Positions 11,186 through 23,400 of a stretch of 64,000 nucleotides of DNA are shown in pieces. Made by a program: the position numbers and the translations under genes. Below the pieces are notes generated by a model, which was given only the letters and a program-made list of their open reading frames with translations, was not told the origin of the DNA and did no database searches. Numbering within the stretch: position 1 is the first letter of the stretch; each line of letters starts with the position of its first letter. Origin of the DNA: Artocarpus heterophyllus (Eukaryota > Streptophyta > Magnoliopsida > Rosales > Moraceae); NCBI GenBank assembly GCA_025403435.1, contig CM046348.1, positions 21,511,899 to 21,575,898 on the forward strand, read 5' to 3'.

Positions 11186-13050
11186 TCACATCACTCTCTC
11201 TTGCATAAAGTTTGTTTTTCTCTCTATTTTTACCTCATTGGCCAAATCTTCTTTTGTACTGGCTCTCTCAATGTTCTCTCCTTTTCTCTCCTTTTTCTCG
11301 CCCCCTCTATCTCTTTTCCCTCTCTGGCCGAACTCTCTCTCTGCACTCCAACACTCATTATTTTCACTCCCTTTCTCTCTCTTTTTCTCATTCTCTCCTT
11401 TTTGTTCACTCTCCTTTTGTAACCAAACTTGATCTTCATGAACCTGTTTTGGTGTCATTGGCACAAGAGTGAATGTTCTCTGGTTGTGCACAAGAGAATA
11501 TTTATTGGTGTAGCCATCATGTTTGACTCGACGATCAAATTGCCATGGTCGACCTAGTAAAAAGTGTCTGGCTTCCATTGGAACTACAAAACTTCATCTT
11601 CGTATCTACCAATGCGAAACGAAATTAATGCCTGTTTTGTTACCTTCACTTCACCACTATTATTCAACCATTGCAACTTGTAAGGTCGAGGATGTTTGGT
11701 CGTTGGCAGCCCTAATTTGTCAACCATAGTAGTGCTAGCAACGTTCGTACAACTTCCTCCATCTATTATCACACTACATACCTTCTTCTGCAAGTGGCAC
11801 CTAGTATGAAAAATGTTCTCACGTTGCTCTTCTTCTTCCTCTTTGGCCTGCACACTAAGGGCTCGTTGAGTGACCAACAATTCACCTTGGACAGCATACT
11901 CCTCCTCATCCACGTCCTCCAATGGTGGCATGGAGTCCTCGTCTGATTCGTCATCCGTAACAACCTCTCCGTCGTCCCGTAACACCATTACCCTTTTGTT
12001 CGGACATTGGCTTAAGATGTGACCCCTACCTTGGCATTTGAAACATTTAACATCACAGTTTTGAGAAGTGGATGAATCAAGTTTACCTTGGTTTGAAGGG
12101 CTAGCTGTGGCTGGTTTTGGCTCGAACTTTGGCCTAGCGACCGATTTCTCTTCTCTTTTCCCATAATTCGGCTTCCATGAAGAAGGTGCCGAACTAACAT
12201 TCGCACGTGAGCTACCCCTCCTCTTGAGCTGCCGCTCTACTGTGATGGCCATGTGCAACATGTCTTCTAACTCTACATAGTGTTGCATCTCCACCCTATC
12301 TTGAATATCCGGATTTAGCCCTTGCAAAAATCTTGCCATGGTTGCTTCTCGATCTTCTTCAACATTGGCTCGTATCATGGCTATTTCCATTTCTTGATAA
12401 TATTCCTCCACACTCCTGTTTCCTTGTCTAAGTCCTTGCAACCTTTTGTACAATTTTTGGTAGTAATGGTTGGGTACAAATCGCTCTCTCATCACCGTTT
12501 TCATCTCCTCCCATGTTTCAATCGGGTGTTCCCGGTTCCGTCGCCTATTCATTACCAACTGATCCCACCATACAACCGCATAATCAGAGAACTCAATTGC
12601 AGCAAGCTTAACTTTCTTTAACTATGAATAGTTATGGCAATCAAACACTAGCTCCACTTTCTTCTCCCACTCTAGGTAAGCTCCAAGGTCATTTTTCCCT
12701 TGGAATGGCAGAATCTTCATTTTAATACCTCCCATATTATTGTCTTCCCGGTCCCTAGCTTCTCTATTCCCATTTCCACGCCTAAATCTGCCCCTATTTA
12801 TCGGTGGTTCCTCCAACTCTTCTAATTCATCTTCCCCCGAAAGATCCAATCCACCCCTCCGCCTATTTTGCATGTTTTGTGGCTACCTATTACGTGTTCT
12901 AGCATCAACCTCATCTAATCTCTCATGAATGGGCTCTAGCGTTCGCATCAACAGCCGTTCCATTTGCCTCATTAATGCTTGCAACTGAAGATTGGGAATG
13001 TTTTGTTGTGGAATATCATCTTCGGCTTCTCTTTCTTGATTCGGATTCAT
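11186..13050 (-). pseudogene. Gag and protease region of CRM-like gypsy element
   Basis: Gag starts at ATG 13050 (MNPNQEREAED). TAG codons at about 12894 and 12620 stand where CAG would be expected. The gag core contains WEEMKTVMRERFVP, HYYQKLYKRLQGLRQG and SVEEYYQEMEIAM; the zinc knuckle is CFKCQGRGHILSQC. The protease-like part reads VIIDGGSCTNVAS, with DGGS in place of the common DTGA/DSGA. Another frame break is at about 11580, followed by MEARHFLLGRPWQFDRR, a family block, and a Lys/Glu-rich stretch. Confidence 0.85.
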
Positions 13051-13606
13051 TTTTTTTTAAACCTGTAAAACAACGTTAGATAATAAAGGACCTTACTTCT
13101 CTCCCTCACGTGTTTCGCTCTATCACTTGGTCACTCAATTCACTCGTGTTTTACTCGAATAATTGGCTTTTACCCTCGAATGTTCTCACCACTCTTGCCT
13201 TTTTTTTTTTTTTAACTCACTTATTCTCTCTTTCAGTTCTTTTGGAATTACACAAACAACAATAAATCTATCCGGCAACAAATTTAGCAACACATTTTGA
13301 TACGCAGTTCAGAATGAAGCAAATTTTTTTGCACTATGAGGTGAGGTCAAATTCGGACACCTGGACACTCAAACAATGGAAAGGAAATAAAAAATTTTAC
13401 GGAAGGTCTCCAGACTCTTCTTTTTTTTTTTTTTTTTCGAATCCTCTTGATTTTTCTTTTTTTTTTCTTTTCGGATCTTTTTTTTTTAAGACTCTAAATT
13501 CGACTATTTTTTTTTAAATAGAATAGAACCTAAGTTATAAATTAGAATTCAGAAACAAAGAAGGATAGACAAACCTGAGGCTAGAACCAAGGCTACTGAT
13601 ACCAAA
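13051..13606 (-). other. Leader and primer-binding site of CRM-like element
   Basis: This is the non-coding leader between gag and the 5' LTR. The minus strand reads TGGTATCAGTAGCC at 13604-13591, two bases from the LTR end, matching the tRNA-Met type primer site at its first nine bases. Long poly(T) runs lie at about 13200-13215 and 13420-13520; frames through them are compositional. Confidence 0.75.
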
Positions 13607-14360
13607 TGATAAGAACCTCGCCAATATACTGACGAAACCCGTTATCAATAAGAAGGTACCAAGATCATTTCTACTCAGATTTGGATGGAAGTCACCGCGA
13701 CCTGTTGCTTATATCAAAGCAAGAACCTTGGTATATCGTAGACGCCACAATCAAGGATGGAAAGCTTGATTGATAAGTCAGGGTTGAATGCTCGGATTGA
13801 TCCGAAGAGTTCGTGCAGTTCGTCAAAGAACCAAAGAAAGAATTATTTCTCTCAGAAAATAAACATTTGTCCTTTCATTAACCTTGGAAACGCCTATTTA
13901 TAGGCCAAAATTACAAAGTGTTGCCCAAAAAGAAAAGTTGACAAATTCAAACATAATTACTAAGCCTAAAATAAAAACCAAAAGAAAGGAAAGTCTTAAT
14001 GGCTAATTTTCAGCCATTTACACGCCCAACAATTAAAGGAAATTGCAAATAATCTGCATGTGTGCCAAAATGGGAAAGTTTCCAAAATTCTTCCATTGAC
14101 TTGATCTTGCAAAATTTGAGCTGATTTCAAGCTTGACTCATCCAGATTCTTCTAGAACTTGGATCAAATTGACGCACCGTTGTGGTTGACGTGGGCCTGG
14201 GTCAATGGGCTTGCACAAATTTTCTTGATTCTATATTTCGTGAATCAACCCATTTAGTGCTTCCTTGAATTTCTTAGCTCGGGCTCTTGTGACTAGTCCA
14301 GCAGGAACTTGTATTGGGTCAACCACCTTTCATGCATTTGAGCTCCCTAAGTCTCCATCT
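13607..14360 (-). mobile_element. 5' LTR of CRM-like gypsy element
   Basis: It is the partner of 7714-8467, beginning TGATAAG on the plus strand. The homology stops at CTCCATC (14353-14359). The next bases (TTGTG) do not repeat the left flank GTGGT, so the element lacks a recognisable target duplication at this end. The adjoining DNA is a TRIM remnant. Confidence 0.85.
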
Positions 14361-14627
14361 TGTGTGGGTTAACGACGGAGTTAGGTGGGTTCATATCATA
14401 TGGTATCAGAGCCGAACCTCTGCTAGTCGGTGGGCGCATGTACAAAGGTTCCCTTTCGCTTGTGTAGGTTAACGACGGAGTTGGCACGAGGACGTGTAGT
14501 CTAAAGGGGTCGAGAATGATGTGTCGCACATCGGTTAGAGAGAGTGGTCTTGGGTGTTATATATATGGGTTCACAATCCTCCCCTCACGAGCTAGCTTTT
14601 GGGTTGGAGTTAGGTGGCTTCATATCA
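14361..14627 (+). mobile_element. TRIM remnant: partial 5' LTR, primer site, 3' LTR
   Basis: A fragment ending TTCATATCA (14398) is followed two bases later by TGGTATCAGAGCC (14401-14413), a perfect tRNA-Met primer site. Then comes about 100 bp of non-coding DNA, a purine tract CTAAAGGGGTCGAGAA (14501-14516) and a complete 111-bp LTR TGATGTGTCG...TTCATATCA (14517-14627). No protein is encoded; the size and layout are those of terminal-repeat retrotransposons in miniature. The flank GTGGT (14628-14632) repeats 7709-7713, so the TRIM made the original target duplication in the gag of the Tekay-type element. Its 5' LTR is largely missing where the CRM-like element sits. Confidence 0.75.
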
Positions 14628-15550
14628 GTGGTAAAACATTTGGATACCCTCGGAGTAGCAGTAGAGCATTGTGTGGAATTTGTAGCTTACAAATTTGAAG
14701 GCAGCGGTAATGACTGGTGGAAGCAAGCCAAACGTCTAGAAAATAATAGGAATATTACTTGGGATAGTTTCGAGGAGCTGTTCTACAAACATTACTTCCT
14801 ACAAGGATATAGAGATTAGAAGGCCGCAAAATTTTATAAATTGGAGCAGGGTAATATGTCAGTCAAGAATAGAAGCAAAATTCAACGAGTTGGCAAGATT
14901 TGCTCTCTCCACCGTGGCATCTAAGTGTGAGAAGTGCATTGAGTTCCAGGAGGGGCTTAAAGGATCTATTCGACGGTAGTTGGTTGCTTTACGACTCTGA
15001 AACTTTGGTGAGTTGGTGTCATCAGCCCTATCAGTGGAAAGCGATTGTGCCCACTATTGCGGAACCGAACAAGGACAACCGGAGGACCTTAGAGGAGCAA
15101 CAAGAGAGGTAGCAGTCGCCAAGCTCAGGTGAAGAACCAGCAAGGCAACACCTACAGTGGGAGCAATAGTTCATCAAGTAGTAGATGCAACAACCCTTAC
15201 AACTTCCATTGCCACTACTGCCAGCAATTGAGACACATTAAGAGGAACTGCTTGATCAGGAATGCTTGCGTAGGACTTCAGACTGGAGAATGTGCCAGTG
15301 TTAGCCTCAACCTCAGTCCTTAACTCCACCTTTACAACTACCTTAGCTATAGTTTCATCAGTTCAATCCTTAGCAACTGTCATACCCAATGCAAGGATAC
15401 TAGCTACAGAACTTTCAGCACAATGCCCCACAGTATCGAGTGCCAAGTACAACCAGCGTGCAATCTCTTTCATGACAACAGTATCAGCCGACTAACCCAG
15501 GACCCAGCAATGCTGGTAGAGGAAAAGGGAAAGCTCTAGCCTAGATTCAC
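14628..15550 (+). pseudogene. Gag of Tekay-type gypsy element (continuation)
   Basis: The reading resumes SVVKHLDTLGVAVEHCVEF, then FEGSGNDWWKQAKR and WDSFEELFYKHYF, the retrotransposon gag domain. A TAG at 14817 and several frame changes follow. A CCHC zinc knuckle, CHYCQQLRHIKRNC, lies at about 15211-15252. The protein cannot be made intact. Confidence 0.85.
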
Positions 15551-15553
15551 ACC

Positions 15554-15912
15554 ATGACTTTAGGGAGCTTGGACGCTCAGACTAGCAACATGGTTGTTGA
15601 CGGTATGGTTTTAGTTTCTCAATCTTTAGCACATGTTCTATTTGATACTAGTGCTAGTCATTCTCTCATTTCAAGTTCATTTGTACATGCCTTAGGATTA
15701 GGGGTAGAAGAATTTGATGAGACATTGATTATTACCTCACCCTTGGGGCGGGTGTGTGTGAGTTGCATATGTAAATTATGTAAAATAATAGTTGAGGGTG
15801 AGACTCTGAAAAGTGATTTGATTGTAATCCCCAAGAGTACATATGATGTAATCTTAGGAATGTACTGGTTGTCTATGCATAGCATCATTGAGATTGTCAA
15901 CTTAGGAGAGTA
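15554..15912 (+). pseudogene. Aspartic protease region of Tekay-type element
   Basis: About 119 residues are open. The active-site block reads VLFDTSASHSLISSSFV, where the family has DTGASHSFI; the Gly-to-Ser change at the flap-facing position would probably damage activity. DVILGMYWLSMH (family DVILGMDWL) is near the end. The stop is in the first copy of a 135-bp tandem duplication. Confidence 0.8.
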
Positions 15913-16093
15913 ACCTTCATGTCTAATAGGGGGGCGACGATCACTTACTAGGGTGGTTGTAATCCCCAAGAGTACATATGATGTAATCTTAGGAATGGAC
16001 TGGTTGTCTATGCATAGCATCATTGAGATTGTCAACTTAGGAGAGTAACCTTCATGTCTAATAGGGGGGCGACGATCACTTACTAGGGTGGTA
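15824..16093 (+). repeat. 135-bp tandem duplication inside Tekay-type pol
   Basis: Two adjacent, nearly identical copies start at 15824 and 15959 (landmarks GTAATCC and GGGTGGT are each 135 bp apart). One substitution is visible (TGTACTGG against TGGACTGG). 135 is a multiple of three, but both copies contain stop codons. Confidence 0.9.
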
Positions 16094-17582
16094 ATGATCG
16101 AATGATAAGTAACCACCTCATAAAGACATGTCTCGGGGGACAAAAGAATTTAGCTCGTTATGCTTTTTCTTATGAACCTGGAAGAAATGCAGTGATTCCA
16201 GTGGTAGATGAGTTTGAAGATGTCTTTCTTGACGAGTTACTGGGATTGCCACCACATCAGGAAATTGAGTTTAGTATTGAGTTGCTTCTAGGAACCACTC
16301 CGATTTCCATAGCACCGTATCGGATGGCGCTGATAGAGATGAAAGAGTTGAAAAAGTAGCTTTAGAGCTAGCAGACAAGGTATATATTCAAAATAGTACA
16401 TCGTTGTAGGGTGCATCAATTTTGTTTACTAAGAAGCTTGATGGGAGCCTTAGGTTGTGTATGGATTACTGATAGCTAAGTCGAGTTACCGTGACAAAAA
16501 ATATCCACTGCCCAAGATCGATGAGTTATTTGATCAGTTGGGAGGTTCGCGGTACTTCTTAAAGATAGATTTGTGTTCGAGATACCATCAGCTCAGGATT
16601 AAGGAAGAAGACATCCCCAAGACAACCTTCAGGACCCAGCATGGATATTTCAAGTTTCTAGTGTTGCCATTTGGGTTGACAAATTCTCTGATAACTTTCA
16701 TGGATCTGATGAACAGGATATTTAGGCCTTATTTGGATCAGTTTGTGATCGCGTTTATTGATGACATCCTGATCTATTCTAAGACCTGGGTGGAGCATGA
16801 AGAGCATTTGAGGATCATGCTTTAGACTCTGCGGGAGCACCAACTATATGCCAAGAAAGAAAAGTGTAGATTTTGGTTGACTAAAGTTAAGTTTTTAGGA
16901 CATCATCTCTGAGCAAGGCATTTCAGTAGATCCTTCTAAAGTAGAAGCCATAGTAAAGTGGGAACGACCAAGGAATGTGGCAGAGATCTATAGTTTCTTG
17001 GGACCCACAGGGTACTATAGTAAATTTGTGAAGGATTTCTCAAAAATAGTGGCTCCGTTGACACGGTTGATCAGGAAGAAAGTCATATTCGAATGGGATC
17101 GACTGACCACCACTCCGGTATTGATTATCCCGAGTAGAGATGAGCTGTACAAAGTCTACATGGATACCTCAAGATGTGGACTTGGATGCGTGTTAATGCA
17201 AAATATATGCGTTGTACCTTATGGGTTGAGACAACTAAGGCGTCATTAGCAGAACTACCCCACTCATGCCTTAGAGCTCGCGGTAGTGCTAAAAATCTAG
17301 AGATGTTATCTATATGGGGTGACATTTTAGGTTTTCTCCGACCACAAGAGTTTGAAGTATCTGTTCACCCAAAGGGATGTAAACTTGAGGCAACAGAGAT
17401 GGATGGAGTACATGGAAGACTATGATTTCATGCTACAGTATCATTCAGGAAAGGCTAACGTAGTCACAGATGCACTCAGTAGGAAGTCTTTTGGATTTCT
17501 CGTTTGTTTGGCATTTGAGGACTGGAAAAGAGATGCTATGGTGAATGAGTATGGGCTACAGTATCATGAAGACTGCGATTGA
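16094..17582 (+). pseudogene. Reverse transcriptase / RNase H of Tekay-type element
   Basis: Readable blocks are [68 protein letters not shown] and the catalytic [10 protein letters not shown] (about 16756-16785), then FLGPTGYYSKFVKDFS and RNase H text ([26 protein letters not shown]). Several stops and frame changes break it. Confidence 0.85.
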
Positions 17583-19090
17583 GTTTTGGTATACCATATG
17601 GAGTCGACCCTAGCTCTTATCCAGATAGTGAAGCAGAATCAGTGGCGAGACTATCACCTATAGGGAGTATTGATGTGGATCTAGAACAGAGAGCAATTTA
17701 AAGAATGGAGAATACATGCAGATGAGTCATTATACTTCAAAAAGCATTTGGCAGTCCCAACAATCGTAGAAGTGATGAAGGCCGTAATGGATGAAGCTCA
17801 CAAGTCTCAATTTACCATTCATAAGGGAAGCATAAGATGTATCACGATCTAAAGAGGCAATATTGGTGGAGAGGCATGAAGAAGGATGTCCGAGAATATG
17901 TGGCCAAGTGCATAGCTTATATCCAGGTGAAAGCCGAACCCTAGAAGCCAGCAGGTCAACTTCAGCCGCTTCTCATTTCTAGGGTGGAAATGAGAGCACA
18001 TCACAATAGATTTCCTTACCGGTTTGCCAAGGACAAAACAAAGGTATGATGCAATTTGGGTCATCGTCGATAGGTTGACGAAATCGACGCATTTCATACC
18101 TTTCAGGTCGACATGTTTGAGGAGAGTTCTCAAGGAGCTGTATCTGTAGAACATAGTGAGGTTGTATGGAGTTCTTTTGTCCATCACATCCAATAGAGAT
18201 ACCCGATTCAATGCCAAGTATTAGAGATGCTTTTAGGAAGCCTTAGGCATAGACTTGAACTTCAACACTGCCTTTCATTCTCAAACTGATGGGCAATCTG
18301 AGTGAGTCATCCAGATCCTCAAAGACATGTTACATGCCTATGTCTTAGATTTTGGCAGAAATTGGAAGAAGTATTTGCATTTGGCAAAGTTTGCGTACAA
18401 CAATAGTTAACAAGCTAGCATCCAAATGGCACTGTTTGAAGCGCTTTATGGATGACGGTGTCGATCGCCAATGTATTGGGCAAAACCGAAGAACAGGATT
18501 GTTCTCAGGCTAGATTATATCCATGACAACAACAAGAAGGTCGCTGTAATTCGAGATCGATGGAAAGCTGCTCAGAGTTAGCAGAAGAGTTATGCGGATA
18601 GGAGGCGCCGACCCATGGAATTTGAAGTAGGAGATTTCATTCTTTTAAAAGTTTCACCAGGTATTATGCGTTTTAGTGTAAGTGGGAAACTTGCACCAAG
18701 ATATGTCAGACTGTTCGAGATTACCCAGCATGTTAGCGTGGTCGCTTATTGGCTAGATCTCCCACGCGAGCTCTTTCACGTTCACAACGTGTTTCACGTG
18801 TCAATACTTTAGAAGTGCTCGCCTGAGCAAAGCAAAATAGTCTCATTTCATGATGTGCCGATCCAAGAGGACATAATATACGAGGAGGTGTTGGTCTAAA
18901 TTATTGATCAGAAGGTGATAAACTTGCGACGTCGTGACCTACCATTGGTGAAAGTCGTGTGGCAGCATCACAAAGTTGAGGAAGCGATACAAAAGTTAGA
19001 ATCAACCATGCGAGAGTTATACCAGCATTTGTTTTGCTTTTGAAATGATTTGTAATTTTGAGGACAAAATTCTTTTTAGGGGTGGAGAGC
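17583..19090 (+). pseudogene. Integrase region of Tekay-type element
   Basis: Core remnants are SNRDTRFNAK (about 18190) and FHSQTDGQSE followed at once by TGA (about 18270-18303). The C-terminal domain (18615-18812) reads FILLKVSPGIMRF, GKLAPRYVRLFEI and HNVFHVSIL, and further remnants reach about 19040. This C-terminal text is the one seen in Tekay/Del elements. A purine tract TTTTAGGGGTGGAGAGC directly precedes the 3' LTR. Confidence 0.8.
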
Positions 19091-20499
19091 TGTAACACTC
19101 TGAAATTAATTTAGTATGGTTAACATGTAAAATGGTGTAATTAGTATGGCTAAATGTGATTGAACTTAATTTAAATTATTTGTGCTATTTCTTAAATTAT
19201 ATCACTTTTTATTTATTTTTTATTTGTTGTTAATTGCTATTTTGAATTTTGAAACAAAACAATTTGTCAAATGACGAGCACGTCCCATTTTGTAAAACCA
19301 TGTGCAGGACATAGTTTCCATACAGTAAAACCACCCTTTCCTTTTCTATGTAATCCCTCTCTCTCCCTCTCTTCCTCACTCAACTCTCTCCCTCTTTCTC
19401 TACATTTCTCTCTTCCTCTATTTCCCTCTCTCACGTTGTCCCTCTTCTCTCTCTCTTTGATTCAAAATTTTGAGTTGAAGCTTCGATCTCTAGCTAGACT
19501 GGAACCTAGGAAGCGAGATTGAGCCTCCATAAACATGATTTAAAGCTCGATTTTGAGGTTGGTTTACCAAACTTTCAAACTTTTAAACTTTTTCTCAATC
19601 TTTCCATTTTCCTTGTAAGTTGTAATCTGAACTTCTTTGAGCTTAGGAATCCCTTTATTTAAGTTTGTGAAACCTAGATTATCATAAATCTAAGCTAGAT
19701 TGAACAAAAACCGAGCTAAATCAAGTTTTTTCTATTTTTCTCCATTTTTGGGTTTATTTGAAAATTTCCATAGAAATTTGTTAGAAAGTGTTTAAATGTG
19801 TTTCATCATGTTATTCTACTATGTTTTTATGTTGTTTGTGCTCTAGGAATTGAGAAAAATAGGTTTGGATGGATTTGGGGCTTGGATTTTGTGAAAACCT
19901 GAGGCCTAGAACTTTCTAGATCGTGACAGTTTGGCAGGCCAGATTGATGAGTTCAGCAGGCCAAATTCATATCATCGGCAGGTTAGACTCATAGCGGGTT
20001 CGCAAGCCGGACTGAACAGTTCGACAGGCCGAACTAGGCGAACCGGTAGGCCGATCGGGCTTTACAAAAATTTGTTTTTTTTTTTTACTCGTTTTTACTG
20101 TTTTAAACCTAAATTGAGATTTTAATTTTATTATTTGGTTTTGTGAACTTTAATGGCACACTAAGACACCATGAGATAGCATTTTAGTGTAGAATACACT
20201 AAGATAGATATTAATAGACTTAGTTTATATTTAAGGTTGTTCGTGGTTTTATGAAGATAAGGTATAACAGAGCGGGACTGCAGTGTTGAGCACCGGTGCA
20301 GGATATTAAGGTAGGACTTCTACCCCTTTCCATGGTAGCCATGTTTTTAAATGGTTTTGGCCTTAAAATGAATTCTTTCAAAATGTTTTCAATCAATGAT
20401 TGAAAGAGATTTTTATAAGTTGTTTTCTTAAACTGATGAATCAAATGATAATCATAACGAACCGCATAATGAATGTAAATGAATACACTTAGTAAAATG
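19091..20499 (+). mobile_element. 3' LTR of Tekay-type element, truncated
   Basis: It starts TGTAACACTCTGAAATTAAT and aligns with 5320-6655. The alignment stops at about 20499 (TTAGTAAAAT), about 730 bp short of a full LTR, where another LTR-like start (TGTAACACCCAC) begins. It contains five or more 'GGCAGGCCGAA'-type words at 19930-20050. Confidence 0.85.
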
Positions 20500-23400
20500 T
20501 GTAACACCCACTATTTTTCATGTAACGGTTAATGAAAGATATTTAATAAGAATTTTTCTTTATGATATAATGTTACTGACCATTTATTTGAGCATTATGA
20601 CAGGTGATGGTCATGTGAAATTGATGTGCTCGAGGTATTCATCTCATTTGTGATGTTTGTATGATAAATATTTAATGTTTTGATTACGTGTAATGTTGTA
20701 TGTGGTACTTTGGCAGGCCGAATTTATTTTCTAAAGTGGCATGTCGATGGATTTAATCGGCAGGCCAAACTCACAACTTCGGTAGGCCGAATTAAGCCAT
20801 CTGCAGGCCAAACGTTGCTAACAAACAATCAACAAATAATTACAAAATTATGGCATTAATGATTAATTTAATTTGATTTAAAAATTATGAATTATTGGTA
20901 TATTCTTATCTCTTTCCTTATCCAGAATAGGGAAGGTTTGACTTTTTTTTTTTTAAAAAAAGATGATTTAAATTTGTGATAAGGTTTCCTATTTTGAAAA
21001 GATAAGATTTGGTAGTTATAGCAAATCATTGATTTTTTTTTCCTTATTTTGCTCCATTTCCCCATGTGTAAGCATTTTTGCTAAAAATAAAATATTTTCT
21101 GATATTAAAGAGACCATTAGCCCATCTTATAATATCATTCACGTAAATTTTTCTCTCTCTCTCTATCGTTTTCTCTCCCTTTTTCTCTCTAATATTTTCT
21201 CAGACACTCTTTCTTTCTTCTCCATGATTTCTTCCCCTTCTCTCCCTTATTCTCTAGAAAAATTTGAAAGAAATATTGAGTCTTTCCTTGGGCGAATTCA
21301 AAGAAAATTAGAGAGGAATTGTTTTGAGGTAAGAATTCATTCTGGGTTACTGCAGTAATTGTATTTTTCCCTATAATCTGACCCCCATAACTTTGTCTAC
21401 AAATTTTCGTTTGCTTTGAAATTTTAGTATGATATTTATGTATGTGTTATCTAATATTCATTAAAATTTCACGCCATTTGGAATTTTCTATGCCGAGTTA
21501 TGAAATTTTTATTCACTATTACTCATAGTTTAATAGTTGTTGATCGGTATGTTGTGCAAAAGTATAGTCTTTGTTCATAGGACAAACGAATTGTGATTTT
21601 TACGAAATTTTGTATAGATATTCATACATATGTGAGGTTATGATCTTGAGAGTTTCATGGTAATATGATGAATCTTGAATGTGTTCTTGAACTTTATTTA
21701 AGATTAGGTTTTATAACTGTCTATTCAGTGAATTCTGGACTTCTTGTTGTGTGACCTTTTTGCTTAGCTAAACAAATTTATTTGCTAACAAAACTTTTTG
21801 TCGTACTTTATTTATATGTTAATAGGTTGTCATAAAATTTTAGGGTCAAAGTAATTTTATTTTAATTATTATGATGAACATGTGTTGCTCACTAAAGTAA
21901 TTTATATGTTAAATTTCATCTACTTTCCTTGAATTAAGAAAATATTATGGGTAACGTATGGATACAAAGAGACAAGACTTAGACACCATGAATAGTAAAA
22001 AAATGTTATAGTGACATTGACTAAATGATGAAGCTCTTTTCCCTCCATTTTTTACTCCATGTTGGCACCAATATTAAGGGGGATTTAGCTACGTTTTAGC
22101 TTCTCCTTACTTACTTAAAAGTTAAGAAAATCAATCAAAAAGTTAAGTTCAATTAGCTTTAAATCTATGAATATACCTTATGTTTCCAAGAGGTTATGTT
22201 TGCTATATTCTCCCCATTTCTTCAAGAAAGAAACCATTCTCTTCAAGTTCTTCCTCACCTTTTAGAAAACCAATTCCTTACTCATTCATTTCTCTCAATT
22301 TTTTCACTTACCCTACCCTCTAGGAAATCACCAACGAAAAAGTTACAAGGACAGACCATTCTTCAAGGGTATAAATCTCTAATATTTTCTCTTCTTAAGA
22401 TTAAGAAGTGGTTTATGCTTTTATTTTAGTGCAGATGGAATGTAATAATTATGTTTATGTTTATGTTATGGATTGTGTCATTTTCTATGGATGTAGTTGT
22501 AGTTTATATATGTTTGCTATGAAAGGTAGATCTAGGCTATGATTTGGTGTTTAGAAAGACTTTCTACTTAAAATGGACATTTTAAAGGATTTTGGATTTG
22601 AAGTATTTTCATACCAAGAAATTTTAAAGTCACAGCAACATGAACGACTTTAAAAAAGATGTTAAAAACTAGAATCTCAATGTAGAAATATTGTTTATGT
22701 TTTTTTCGCTGCTATAACGATGTTGCAAAGTAGGTTGCGACATCAGCTGCAAAATCAATAGCATAGATGACTTATACGTTTCATTTTTCTACTGTTAACC
22801 TTATTTATTGTTTAATAAAACCTCTATAGTAACTATAGAATCATCAGTGGTTGGTACCAACACTTTTTCTATAGATGTCACACGTGATGTTGCAATATGG
22901 ATTATGACATCAATAGTGCATAGCAGTTTCTATTTAGAAACTAAATAGAAACTACTCAGTTTCTGCTCTAAAAGTTAAAACCACTCAGTTTATTGTTCCT
23001 TATGATTCTGTAAAAATAGTAATATAATTCGTAGTGATTTCGAAAACTGTTTTCACTAGATATCGCATGTGTATGTTGCAACATGAGTTATGACATCTAT
23101 AGGACGAATTTTAAAAACTACCCATATTTGTTTTTAAAGATGAATCCCTCATTTCTTATGTCCCTAAGGTTTATGTACAAAATGTAATACAATCAGTAAT
23201 GATTTCTAAAACTTTTACATTAGATGTTGCATGTGATGTTGCAACATCATTGGTACAGATTTACAAAGCTGCCCTGTTTTTAAATCTAAAAGTTTAGATT
23301 CTTGGTTTGTTGGCTCCTTAAGCCACTGTAGCAACTGCAGATCAAATTCGTGGTTGTTTAAATACAATTTCAATAGATGTTGTATCTGATGTTACAACAT

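Noticed and set aside
11201..11578. Several overlapping plus-strand Phe/Ser/Leu-rich frames
   Set aside because: They are the complement of the Lys/Glu-rich linker of the CRM-like element.
8245..19040. Possible integrated pararetrovirus, because of gypsy-like RT
   Set aside because: Both elements have LTRs, tRNA-Met primer sites and integrase downstream of RNase H, as Ty3/gypsy retrotransposons do; no movement protein is seen.
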